Shown here one piece after another: positions 27,541-35,590 of a stretch of 64,000 nucleotides of DNA. The stretch covers positions 2,728,001-2,792,000 of the forward strand of contig OZ244063.1 of the NCBI GenBank assembly GCA_965215535.1, in the 5' to 3' direction. Both the position numbers and the translations under genes were made by a program. A model generated the notes under the pieces. That model was not told where the DNA came from and ran no database searches. It worked only from the letters and a program-made list of their open reading frames with translations. This DNA comes from Bin94 sp965215535 (GTDB taxonomy: Bacteria; Gemmatimonadota; Gemmatimonadetes; Longimicrobiales; Gaopeijiaceae). Position 1 is the stretch's first letter, and each line of letters begins with the position of its first letter.

Positions 27541-28155
27541 CTGTGCTTCGGAGACGCCCCGGAGGGTAACTTCGATTCCCCAGAGCCCCGCATTTTCTAC
27601 CGTTACCGTCCCCGATACGGAAAAGAAGTGAAGATTTGGATCCGGCGACGGGTCGGAAGGGGACTGAACGGATCGGGTTCACGTTCGGTTGCGGTGCGGG
27701 CGGTGCGCCCCAGGAGAATGGGGTCGAGGGCGGGGGGCTGGGAGTCGTTTCGTGCGCCCCTGAATGCGGCCTCGTATAGCGTGGTCACCTCGTTGTCGGT
27801 GCTGAAACCATTCGCGCCCCCGAATGGGGCTCGTGATCTTCTGCGCCACCACTCTTCCGGCCAGCGGGAACGGCCTGTCAGCGACCGCAGACCTCATGGC
27901 GGTTGGCGGACTTGTGCCCCAGGATCGGATGCGCTTGGGGAAGGCGACGCAAGGTTGGGGTGCGCCCACACACACCGGGAAATCTGCCCCTGCCGGGCAC
28001 GGGGACCCGGCTGCACACGAGGGCCACGGGCGCGTCCAGTGCAGCGTTGCCGGGCTGCCCAGCGACCCCGCCACGGGGCGTGAAGTTCGTTCGGGCCGCC
28101 GTCCCCCGACGATCTTTTTCCTGTTGTTTACATTTTGATTATTTATTGTAAAAAT

Positions 28156-28172
28156 GTCAATTTGGAATTGAC
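28156..28172. promoter_or_regulatory. Palindrome GTCAAT-N5-ATTGAC, copy 1
   Basis: A perfect 6-base inverted repeat (GTCAAT / ATTGAC) with a 5-base centre TTGGA, in the AT-rich patch. Paired with an identical-arm site 40 bases away centre to centre, which is about four helical turns and fits a dimer-of-dimers operator. Confidence 0.5.
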
Positions 28173-28195
28173 GTTTCGGCATTATTCGACGATTT

Positions 28196-28212
28196 GTCAA
28201 TCCAAAATTGAC
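28196..28212. promoter_or_regulatory. Palindrome GTCAAT-N5-ATTGAC, copy 2
   Basis: Same arms as copy 1, with centre CCAAA; the arms extend by one more matching pair (T...A). Its centre CCAAA is near the complement of copy 1's TTGGA. The regulator is unknown. Confidence 0.5.
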
Positions 28213-28304
28213 ATTTATTCTCAATCTTGGCAACCTGTCAACCACGGAATCCGGCAACCCGCCAACCGCGGCGCGACCTGCCCCGGCGATAAGAGCGCCA
28301 CCGT

Positions 28305-28335
28305 TTCGCCCCGCGCCCCCGGGGACACGGCACAT
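28305..28335 (+). repeat. Short direct repeat, copy 1 of 2
   Basis: A 31-base GC-rich segment beginning TTCGCCCCGCGCCCCC that recurs at 28497-28527 with four mismatches by eye, 192 bases downstream. Confidence 0.6.
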
Positions 28336-28357
28336 CTCAGCAATCCGCGACCCCACC

Positions 28358-28428
28358 GAGCGGTCTTCGAGCGGCGCTGCATCCGCACTGGACGCTGTGC
28401 TCTGCATCGCTCCTTGCCCTCATAGCCG
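28358..28428 (+). repeat. Dispersed intergenic repeat, copy A
   Basis: About 71 bases, from GAGCGG to CATAGCCG, that align with the copy at 54879-54950 at roughly three quarters identity by eye with one gap, and more loosely with 40060-40128. Shared core: GCTGC(A/G)TCCGCAC, then CGCTG and GCTCTGC. Confidence 0.65.
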
Positions 28429-28496
28429 CAAGGCCATGCGGACCGCGAAGCGCCTTGTCAACTCAACGCTTCACCGCTCTCGGTACGGCTCCCCTC

Positions 28497-28527
28497 TTCG
28501 CCCCGCGCCCCCGAGGGCGCGGCACAA
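28497..28527 (+). repeat. Short direct repeat, copy 2 of 2
   Basis: Matches 28305-28335 in 27 of 31 positions by eye, same orientation. Confidence 0.6.
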
Positions 28528-28865
28528 TGCAGCCACGCCAGCCCCGGCCACCCACCTCTTACCATCACCGATCATGGCCACCGCATGTTGCGCACAGGGA
28601 AGCCGAAAAAGACCCCCTCCACCCCCAACCCCCTCCCCTCGCAGACTGCCTCCGCCTCCCTCTTCGCGGAACTGCCCCCGCCCCCCTCTCATGGACCTTG
28701 CGGCCGGACCTTGCGGCGTGCTCCGGGGTCTTGCAACATTAGACACTTCAACTTTGACTCAATTTTGAAAAGGGCCCGACGGGCCATTTGGCGTCTGCGG
28801 CGAGACTATGCCATGCCTTGCCGGGGCATTTGTGGCGTGAGCGGGCAGGTGAGGCGGGGCACATC

Positions 28866-29738
28866 ATGTATGAACGCATTGTTTGTTTGACCGAAGAGCC
28901 AACCGAGATTCTCTACCGCCTGGGCGAGGAGGATCGGATTGTGGGGATCTCCGGATTCACGGTCCGGCCCCCGCGCGCACGCCGCGAAAAGCCGAAGGTT
29001 TCGGCCTTCAATACGGCAAAGATCGAGCGCATCCTGGAGCTTCGGCCCGATCTGGTCTTCGGTTTTTCCGACATTCAGGCCGGGATTGCGGCCGAGCTGA
29101 TTCAGCGCGGAATCGAGGTCCACCTCTTCAATCACCGCTCGGTGGCCGGGATTTTGCGCACCGTGCGAGCAATCGCGGCCCTGACCGACTGCGCCGACCG
29201 CGGCGAGACCCTGGTGGCCGAGCTGGAAACCTCGCTGAAGCGGATTCGCACAAGCGCAGAGAGACTGCCCCGGCGTCCCCGCGTCTATTTCGAGGAGTGG
29301 TACGATCCGCTGATCTCGGGGATTCGCTGGGTGTCGGAGCTGGTGGAGATTGCGGGGGGCGAGGACTGTTTTCCCGAACACCGCGCCGGGTCGCTGGCCC
29401 GCGACCGGATCATTGCCGACCCGCGCGAGGTGGTGCGCCGTCAGCCGGATCTGATTATCGGGTCGTGGTGCGGGCGCAAATTCCGCCCCGAGAGGGTGGC
29501 CGCGCGCGAGGGTTGGGAGAGGATTCCCGCCGTTCGGCATGGCGATCTTCACGAGATCAAGTCGGCGCTGATTCTGCAACCCGGACCCGCGGCCCTGACC
29601 GATGGCCTCGAGGCGCTTCACGAGATTATCGGCGGGTGGGCCGCCCGCGAGAGTGCGTCGCCGGCAAAGAGCGACCCTGGCGAGGCAACCCCATCTGCGA
29701 CCGCCTCCATCCAGAGGGTTCAGGAGGCAGCGCCATGA
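28866..29738 (+). CDS. BtuF-type binding protein of the cobalamin/iron-siderophore family, without signal peptide
   Basis: 290 residues of the periplasmic-binding-protein fold used for vitamin B12 and siderophores: IVCLTEEPTEILYRLGEEDRIVGIS opens the first lobe, then the KIERILELRPDLVFGFSDIQ block, the long connecting helix (residues about 110-140), and a second lobe (IADPREVVRRQPDLIIGSWCG). No signal peptide precedes the fold, so it stays in the cytosol. Signal-less members of this family exist in many genomes and are usually annotated as cobalamin-binding proteins. No ABC permease or ATPase lies nearby. Its TGA overlaps the next gene's ATG, so the pair is translationally coupled, and its real role may be in that pair and not in uptake. 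Confidence 0.78.
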   Translation: MYERIVCLTEEPTEILYRLGEEDRIVGISGFTVRPPRARREKPKVSAFNTAKIERILELRPDLVFGFSDIQAGIAAELIQRGIEVHLFNHRSVAGILRTVRAIAALTDCADRGETLVAELETSLKRIRTSAERLPRRPRVYFEEWYDPLISGIRWVSELVEIAGGEDCFPEHRAGSLARDRIIADPREVVRRQPDLIIGSWCGRKFRPERVAAREGWERIPAVRHGDLHEIKSALILQPGPAALTDGLEALHEIIGGWAARESASPAKSDPGEATPSATASIQRVQEAAP

Positions 29739-31552
29739 CCGGCAGAGGCTACAAGAGCATTCAGGAGCTCCGGCACAGCGTACAGCGGCAGCGCCAGCAG
29801 GAGATGGACCGGAGCGTGGTCCGGCCCGGATCGGCGTTGCGGGTGCGCGCCACCATGGAAGCGTCTGCCGACAACCGCGTCCTGCACGCCTGTCGGTCGG
29901 CGGTTCTGAGCTGGTTCGCCGACGATCTCGGGCTCTCCTTCCCCCGCCGGGCCTGGCGTCACCACGACTTCAGCCACGCCGCCGAGAGCTCGACCTGCCG
30001 CGCGGCCCATCTGCGCACTCCCGATCGCGATCTCTGGGTTCTTCAGGTGGAGCGCACCCCCGGGCCCCGGCAGCGCGTTCTGGTCGAGGTGGCGGTGGGA
30101 CGCGAACCGGCTGCGGCTCCCTTTGTCACACTCTCGGTCGAGGATCGTTCGGTGGCCCCGGTCGAGCTCGACCTCTACTATCCGGGCGGCATGCTGGCGG
30201 CGCTCTCCGAAGAGACCGAGCTGCAACTCGCCGACCGCCCCCTCATCGCGCGCCCGATCGTAGTGGATTCGGTTCGCATGATGCACGTTTTCCTCCAGAT
30301 GCTGATCGACCCCGAGCGCGAGCGCCGCACCTTTCCCCTGGTGGTGGCGTCGGCGGCCACCCACGGCGATCCCTCGTCGGCCGAGATCCGCCGCTGGGAG
30401 AATCTGGCGCGCCTGCATGCCGGACTGGCCGAGACCTGGGTGCTGCCCCAGGCGCGCACCTACGAACTCAGCGATACGGTGGGCAAGTCCCATTCGGTCT
30501 TCCTCGGGGCCTGGCGCTTCTACAGAGCCGGTTTTTCGAGCGCTTCGGAGCGCTCCGATCATCCGCTGGTGCTCGCCCGGCGCATGCCCGGCGACGACGA
30601 GGCCGACGCCATTGCCCGGCGCTTTCTGCGGTACGCCGTGCAGGAACGCCTGCGCATGGCCGGCGACGCCCCCGACTGGCCCCGCTACGATGCGGTTGCA
30701 GCCGAAGCAGGGCAGGCGGTGCGGGGTCCGGGGCGCTTCATTCGCATTCTCCGAAGTGCGTTTGCCTGGGGTGGGCGCGCGCGTCCGCCAGGGACCCCGG
30801 CTGTGGCGGCAGTTGGCGAGGCCGTTGTACAGAGCGACGCCGGGGTGGCGAATGGGTCGCCGGGGCCGCCCCTGACCGGGACGCCGCGCGTGGCCGAAAG
30901 CGAGCTGCGGTTGCGCACGCGCCTGCAGGAGACCGAAAAGAGGTTGCGCGATGTCGAGCGCAGGGTGCAGAGCGACGATCGGCAGTACAGGGATGTGCAG
31001 CAGCGGGCCGAGGAGGCGGAGCGTGCGCGCGCCGAGGCGGAGGCCGAGCGGGAGCGGGCCGTGCGCCGGGTGGCGCGGCTCGAGGGAATGGTGCGGTCGA
31101 TGGGCGGAAATGCCGACGCCGAGATCCCCTTTCCGATCGTCTGGAGCGACTTTGTGGCCTGGAGCGACGAAAATCTGGAGGGACGGGTGGAGTTGACGGG
31201 TTCGGCCCGCCGCGAGATCGATGCCGCCGCCTACGAAGATGTCGGTCTGGTGGCGCGGTGCCTTCTCTGGCTGGCCGACGAGTACCGCGAGGCGCGCATC
31301 GGGGGCAACAATCCCAATTTGATGGGGCGGATCGACGCGATCGACGAGGGAGTCTTCAACCGCCCCTGCGGCGGCGACAGCTTCGACTGCGTCTGGAATG
31401 GCCGCTCCTGGCGCGTGGACTGGCATATCAAATCCGGCGCCAATACCCGCGACCCGCGCCGCTGTCTGCGCATCTACTACTTCTGGGACGACGAATCGCG
31501 CAAGGTTGTGATTGCATCGATGCCGGCCCACCGCCGGAGCGCACTCTCCTGA
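29735..31552 (+). CDS. Uncharacterised protein with central coiled coil
   Basis: 605 residues, starting with a strong AGGAGG Shine-Dalgarno and the ATGA overlap with the binding-protein gene. Three parts can be seen. The first is an N-terminal domain (residues 1-330) with many W, H and R residues (WLFADDLGLSFPRRAWRHHD, PVELDLYYPGG, DSVRMMHVFLQMLIDPERE). The second is a charged coiled coil (388-455; ETEKRLRDVERRV, RAEEAERARAEAEAERERAV). The third is a C-terminal module (465-605) with RPCGGDSFDCVWNGR, VDWHIKSGANTRDPRRCLRI and VIASMPAHRRS. That last pattern loosely recalls RelE/HigB toxin folds and small defence-associated proteins, but I cannot name the family. It is cytosolic. The function is unknown. 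Confidence 0.6.
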   Translation: MTGRGYKSIQELRHSVQRQRQQEMDRSVVRPGSALRVRATMEASADNRVLHACRSAVLSWFADDLGLSFPRRAWRHHDFSHAAESSTCRAAHLRTPDRDLWVLQVERTPGPRQRVLVEVAVGREPAAAPFVTLSVEDRSVAPVELDLYYPGGMLAALSEETELQLADRPLIARPIVVDSVRMMHVFLQMLIDPERERRTFPLVVASAATHGDPSSAEIRRWENLARLHAGLAETWVLPQARTYELSDTVGKSHSVFLGAWRFYRAGFSSASERSDHPLVLARRMPGDDEADAIARRFLRYAVQERLRMAGDAPDWPRYDAVAAEAGQAVRGPGRFIRILRSAFAWGGRARPPGTPAVAAVGEAVVQSDAGVANGSPGPPLTGTPRVAESELRLRTRLQETEKRLRDVERRVQSDDRQYRDVQQRAEEAERARAEAEAERERAVRRVARLEGMVRSMGGNADAEIPFPIVWSDFVAWSDENLEGRVELTGSARREIDAAAYEDVGLVARCLLWLADEYREARIGGNNPNLMGRIDAIDEGVFNRPCGGDSFDCVWNGRSWRVDWHIKSGANTRDPRRCLRIYYFWDDESRKVVIASMPAHRRSALS

Positions 31553-31660
31553 GCGGGGCCAGTCCGACGTTTTGTCCCTCTCCGACGCGCTCTCCGTCCT
31601 TTCTGCGTGATCTGTCCTGCCTTTCCACGGCCTGCCGCCGCCCCGGCTCGCCATTTGGCC

Positions 31661-31675
31661 TGCACAGCTTGTGCA
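31661..31675. promoter_or_regulatory. Palindrome TGCACA-N3-TGTGCA upstream of the aldo/keto reductase gene
   Basis: Perfect 6-base arms around GCT. It lies in the 271-base upstream region, 4 bases before a second, longer palindrome, and could be an operator or a hairpin. Confidence 0.35.
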
Positions 31676-31679
31676 CATG

Positions 31680-31697
31680 ATCATTGCATACAATGAT
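31680..31697. promoter_or_regulatory. Palindrome ATCATTG-CATA-CAATGAT
   Basis: Perfect 7-base arms around CATA, in AT-rich sequence that precedes the TTG-started aldo/keto reductase gene by about 125 bases. Possible operator. Confidence 0.4.
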
Positions 31698-31823
31698 TGA
31701 CACAGGCATTGCAGACGCGGATCCATTCATGCGGGCGATTTCGCAATCATTCCACAGACAATCGCCCAGACAACCGCACAAACGGTCACAATAACCATCC
31801 CCCAACCCCAAAGGCCCGATCTC

Positions 31824-32864
31824 TTGCAATACACACAACTTGGCAGTAGCGGAATGATGGTTTCGCGCATCGCGCTCGGCTGCATGAGCTTTGGCGATCG
31901 CACATGGCGCCCCTGGATGCTCGACGAGGAGGAATCCCGGCCCTTCTTTCGGCGCGCGGTCGAGCTCGGCATCAACTTCTTCGACACCGCCGACGTCTAT
32001 TCGCTGGGCGCAAGCGAGGAAATCACCGGGCGCTGGGTGCGCGAATACGCTCTGCGCGACGAGGCCGTCATTGCCACCAAGGTGCGTTTGCGCATGGGCG
32101 AAGGCCCCAACCGCGCCGGACTCTCGGCCAAGCATATTGTGCAGTCGTGCGAGGCGTCGCTGCGGCGGCTGGGCGTCGAACGCATCGACCTCTACCAGAT
32201 TCACCGCGCCGACCCCGACACTCCCGTCGAGGAAACGCTGGCCGCGCTCGACAGACTTGTGCAGAGTGGCAAGGTGCTCTACCCGGGCGCCAGCTCGATG
32301 TACGCCTGGGAGCTCATGAAGATGCTCTCGGTGGCGGAGCGCAACGGCTGGGCGCGCTTTGTCTCGATGCAGAATCACTACAACCTGATCTACCGCGAGG
32401 AGGAGCGCGAGATGCTGCCGCTCTGCGCGGACCAGGGGGTCGGGGTGATTCCATGGTCGCCGCTGGCTCGCGGAATGCTTGCCGGAACGCGCACGCGCGG
32501 CCCCGATGGAGCGCCCGCGACCGGAGCCCCCGAGAGCTCGCTCCGGAGCGAACACGACGCCCACCCGACCGGTCAGCTCTACGATCACGAATCCGACTGG
32601 GAGGTGGTCGATGCGGTGGTGCGCGTGGCGGAACGTCGCGGAGTGGAGCCGGTGCAGGTGGCGCTGGCCTGGCTGCTGTCGCGGCCCGCAGTGGTGGCCC
32701 CGGTGGTCGGATTCACCCGGGTCTCGCAGATGGAGGCCGCGGCTGCGGCGGTTGACCTCGAGCTCACCCCCGAGGAGTGCGCCCGTCTCGAATCCCCCTA
32801 CCGGCCCCATGCGGTGCGCGGCTGGCTCGGCGGCTCGATCCGGCTGCCCGGAATTCGTTCATGA
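31824..32864 (+). CDS. Aldo/keto reductase
   Basis: 346 residues, starting at a TTG. The catalytic tetrad of the NADPH-dependent aldo/keto reductase barrel is present: D54 and Y59 in NFFDTADVYSLG, K86 in IATKVRLRMGEG, H127 in YQIHRADP. Other signatures include GVERIDLYQIH and IPWSPLARGMLAG. It matches the sub-group of YqhS/YghZ-like reductases that act on small aldehydes and sugars; the actual substrate is unknown. The TTG start has no alternative with a better Shine-Dalgarno, and the N-terminus aligns with the family (Q-Y-T-x-L-G-x-S-G). It is coupled by an ATGA overlap to the dehydratase that follows, and two palindromes lie in its upstream region. Confidence 0.82.
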   Translation: MQYTQLGSSGMMVSRIALGCMSFGDRTWRPWMLDEEESRPFFRRAVELGINFFDTADVYSLGASEEITGRWVREYALRDEAVIATKVRLRMGEGPNRAGLSAKHIVQSCEASLRRLGVERIDLYQIHRADPDTPVEETLAALDRLVQSGKVLYPGASSMYAWELMKMLSVAERNGWARFVSMQNHYNLIYREEEREMLPLCADQGVGVIPWSPLARGMLAGTRTRGPDGAPATGAPESSLRSEHDAHPTGQLYDHESDWEVVDAVVRVAERRGVEPVQVALAWLLSRPAVVAPVVGFTRVSQMEAAAAAVDLELTPEECARLESPYRPHAVRGWLGGSIRLPGIRS

Positions 32865-33829
32865 ACGATCTTGCCCTGGAACGCGCCGACTTCGAGGCCG
32901 CCCGCCGCAATGTGGCGCCCCATATCCACCCGACTCCGATCCTGACCAGTCGCTCGCTCTCGGAGAGCTGCGGGCTTGATGTTCGCCTCAAGGCCGAACT
33001 CTTTCAGCGTGGCGGTTCCTACAAGGTGCGGGGTCCCCTCAACAAGATCGCCCGGCTGACCGACGCTGAGCGCGCCCGCGGCGTCATCTGTTCGTCGGCC
33101 GGAAACCATGCGCAGGGGGTGGCCATTGCGGCGCGCCTCTACGGGGTCAGGGCGGTTGTCTGCATGGCCGCCAACGCAACCCCCTCCAAGATTGCCGCCA
33201 CCCGGGGTTACGGAGCCGAGGTGGTTCTGCACGGCAACATCTGGGACGAGGCCAATGAACGGGCGCTCGAGCTGGTCGAATCCGAGGGCTACACCTACAT
33301 CCACCCCTTCGACGACCCCGACCTGATTGCGGGGCAGGGAACCCTGGGGCTGGAGATCGCCGAGCAGTTCCCCGAGGTGGAGCTGGCGGTGGTGCCGATC
33401 GGGGGCGGGGGCCTGATCTCGGGGGTGGCGATGGCGCTGCGGTCGGTCAAGTCTTCGGTGCGGATCATCGGGGTGGAATCATCCGGGGCACCCGCCATGA
33501 AGCGAAGTGTGGAGCGGGGCGCGCGCGTCACCCTCGACAGCGTGGACTGCGTGATCGACGGGTTGGTGGTGAAGCGGGTGGGGGCGCATACCCGCTCGGT
33601 GGTCGCGCGCTTCGTGGACGACATCGTGACTCTGCCCGACGAGCAGATCTTCGATGCCGTGCTCTGGCTCATGAACCGCGCCAAGGTGGTGGCCGAGGGG
33701 GCGGCCGCGGCGCCGGTGGGGGCGCTGTTGCAGGGACTGATCGACGCTCCCGCCGGAACGCCCGCCGTCTGTGTGCTCAGCGGGGGAAATCTGGATGTCG
33801 AGAAGCTGCGGGGGATCCCCTGGAATTGA
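32861..33829 (+). CDS. PLP-dependent threonine/serine dehydratase-like enzyme (no ACT domain)
   Basis: 322 residues. The PLP-binding lysine is K55 in RGGSYKVRGPLNK, the phosphate loop is SSAGNHAQGVA (102-112), and GGGGLISG lies about 190. This is the fold-type II family of threonine ammonia-lyase, serine racemase and related enzymes. It lacks the C-terminal ACT-like regulatory domain of biosynthetic IlvA, so it is the catabolic/TdcB or serine-racemase-like form and would release 2-oxobutyrate or pyruvate, or racemise. It is translationally coupled to the aldo/keto reductase by ATGA, so the two may act on the same small-carbonyl pathway (inference). Confidence 0.8.
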   Translation: MNDLALERADFEAARRNVAPHIHPTPILTSRSLSESCGLDVRLKAELFQRGGSYKVRGPLNKIARLTDAERARGVICSSAGNHAQGVAIAARLYGVRAVVCMAANATPSKIAATRGYGAEVVLHGNIWDEANERALELVESEGYTYIHPFDDPDLIAGQGTLGLEIAEQFPEVELAVVPIGGGGLISGVAMALRSVKSSVRIIGVESSGAPAMKRSVERGARVTLDSVDCVIDGLVVKRVGAHTRSVVARFVDDIVTLPDEQIFDAVLWLMNRAKVVAEGAAAAPVGALLQGLIDAPAGTPAVCVLSGGNLDVEKLRGIPWN

Positions 33830-33898
33830 GCCGCTTGCGCTTTGCGGGCCGTGATCCTGAAATTCCCGATCCCTCATCCCCTCTCCCGGAGACACCCC

Positions 33899-34564
33899 AT
33901 GACATTGCGCATCAACGACATCGCACCCGACTTCCGCGCCGACACCACCGAGGGCCCGATCCGCTTTCACGACTGGATCGGCGACGGCTGGGCCATCCTC
34001 TTCTCGCACCCCAAGGACTTCACCCCGGTCTGCACCACCGAGCTGGGCGCCGTCGCCGGTCTCCGCCCCGAGTTCGAGCGGCGCAACTGCAAGGTTCTGG
34101 GAATCAGCGTCGATGGCGTCGACGATCACCGCGCCTGGTCCAGCGACATCGAGCGTTCGCAGGGTCACGCGCTCAACTACCCGCTGGTGGGCGACCCCGA
34201 GCTGAAGGTCGTCAAGGCCTATGACATGCTGCCCGCCGACGCCGGCGAAAGCGCCCGGGGCCGCACCCCGATGGACAACGCCACCGCACGCTCCGTCTTC
34301 ATCATCGGCCCCGACAAACGCATCAAGGCCACCCTGACCTACCCGATGAGCACCGGCCGCAACTTTGCCGAAATCCTCCGCCTTCTCGATTCAATCCAGC
34401 TCACCGCCCGCGAAGAGGTCGCCACCCCCGCCAACTGGGAGCAGGGCGAAGACGTCATCATTCTGCCCGCGGTCTCGAACGAAGCCGCCCGCGCAAAGTA
34501 CCCCGCCGGCTGGAAGGAACCGCTTCCCTATATCCGCATTGTGCCCCAGCCCGGATCCGAGTAG
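33899..34564 (+). CDS. Prx6-type 1-Cys peroxiredoxin
   Basis: 221 residues. The peroxidatic cysteine is C45 in FSHPKDFTPVCTTELGAVA, the Prx6 signature. The long C-terminal arm (PAVSNEAARAKYPAGWKEPLPYIRIV) is typical of the dimer-forming 1-Cys group. It would reduce H2O2 and alkyl hydroperoxides. A second cysteine (C64) is not at the resolving position, so a thiol partner is probably needed. The start at 33899 follows a short GGAG Shine-Dalgarno; the frame is open further upstream without family support. It lies 69 bases after the dehydratase. Confidence 0.9.
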   Translation: MTLRINDIAPDFRADTTEGPIRFHDWIGDGWAILFSHPKDFTPVCTTELGAVAGLRPEFERRNCKVLGISVDGVDDHRAWSSDIERSQGHALNYPLVGDPELKVVKAYDMLPADAGESARGRTPMDNATARSVFIIGPDKRIKATLTYPMSTGRNFAEILRLLDSIQLTAREEVATPANWEQGEDVIILPAVSNEAARAKYPAGWKEPLPYIRIVPQPGSE

Positions 34565-34812
34565 GGCGCAAGGGTCGGGGCAGGGCAGGGGGGCAGGGAC
34601 AAACCAAAGGCCGAACAGATGAAGAAAGGGGGTTGCGCGCGCGCCACTTCGCTTCATTCACCACCCGGGCCGGCCCGCGCAGGGGCCGGATGCAGGGTCG
34701 CGCTTCGCAGGCTGCCCGGCGAGAACGCCTGGGGACGCGCCAGGCCGGATTCGGCGCTCAGGGCGCCGAGCCGTGGAGTCTGTCGCAGAGATTTCCCGGT
34801 CCACAGCTGTGA

Positions 34813-35562
34813 TCAGGCGGATCCTTCACCGGCGAAGAGGCCGCGATGAGCGAACACGAGGCAATCTGTCGACATCCGGGGCTGCCGACGCCCTCCGCAA
34901 TTCGGGACATCCGCGCGCAGTAGAAGACCCTCTTCCGCGCAGCCTTTGCGCGTCTGCCCGACCCGGGCGAGGCAATCCTGGCCCGGTGGGAGCACGAGAT
35001 CGTATGCGGAATCGGGCCAGCGATCGGTGCCCGAGGCGTCTCCCGGGTCCCAAAGTCCCTGCGAGGACGACTCCCCCCGGTCGCAATCAGCCCCATTCAC
35101 AGCCAGATATTTTGCCAGAAATTCATCCGTAATCCCAAGAACGGCGTCCAGCACAAAACCGGGGTCGTTCCCGTGGCTGCCCAGCGCCCGGCCTACCCAG
35201 ACGGGGCTTCCCCAGATGGGGCTCTGTTCCATGGTGTCGGTGACAGGCTTGACGAAGCGCACCGTGACCAGAAGGGCATCGCCACTCGCCCACACTTCTG
35301 CAGTCAGCATGGGATGGAGGTCCTCTCCTCCGGTCCTGTAAAGCCGGGCAGCTTCCAGCCGGTCCCGCATGACATCGTAAATGGCACGGTCGGCCAGTCC
35401 TGCCAGGGTACTGTCATTGTCTCGCACGCCTGCGATCAGCGCGACCGGCGCGCACCCTGTCGAGAGGTGCATCCATTGCCGGCTCATGCGATCGGCGGCC
35501 TGCCCGAAGATCCCGGCGGGCCACAGGGCGAAGAGGACAGTGGCGACCCGAAGGCGGTGCAT
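34813..35562 (-). CDS. Secreted hypothetical protein
   Basis: 249 residues with a signal peptide (VATVLFALWPAGIFGQA, residues about 6-22). The mature part has a folded alpha/beta look up to about residue 180 (LADRAIYDVMRDRLEAARLY, LTAEVWASGDALLVTVRFVK, VLDAVLGITDEFLAKYL). Those segments resemble small secreted proteins of unknown function in Gemmatimonadota. The last 70 residues are Cys- and Arg-rich and less convincing, so the 3' end may be frameshifted. The start follows a GGGAAG Shine-Dalgarno. It is the downstream gene of the choice-of-anchor B protein, 28 bases away on the same strand. Confidence 0.6.
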   Translation of the reverse strand: MHRLRVATVLFALWPAGIFGQAADRMSRQWMHLSTGCAPVALIAGVRDNDSTLAGLADRAIYDVMRDRLEAARLYRTGGEDLHPMLTAEVWASGDALLVTVRFVKPVTDTMEQSPIWGSPVWVGRALGSHGNDPGFVLDAVLGITDEFLAKYLAVNGADCDRGESSSQGLWDPGDASGTDRWPDSAYDLVLPPGQDCLARVGQTRKGCAEEGLLLRADVPNCGGRRQPRMSTDCLVFAHRGLFAGEGSA

Positions 35563-35590
35563 GGATGGCGCTTCCCGTTGCGAGGGTGAG

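Larger units (their letters stand above)
27682..28865. other. Intergenic region with AT-rich patch
   Basis: About 1.2 kb with no supportable gene. The middle (28110-28240) is sharply AT-rich against a GC-rich genome. It holds a T-rich run, an inverted pair TTTACA...TGTAAA and two matching palindromes. Further right are a dispersed repeat and a local direct repeat. Frames on either strand lack codon bias and domain signals. Part of it must serve as promoter for the binding-protein gene at 28866. No cobalamin-riboswitch box is visible. Confidence 0.55.

Noticed and set aside
25183..28083. Plus-strand open frame opposite the large repeat gene
   Set aside because: Low-complexity antisense of a repeat gene; no signal peptide or domain.
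28500..28865. Cobalamin riboswitch upstream of the BtuF-like gene
   Set aside because: No B12-box-like sequence or conserved stem could be found by eye.
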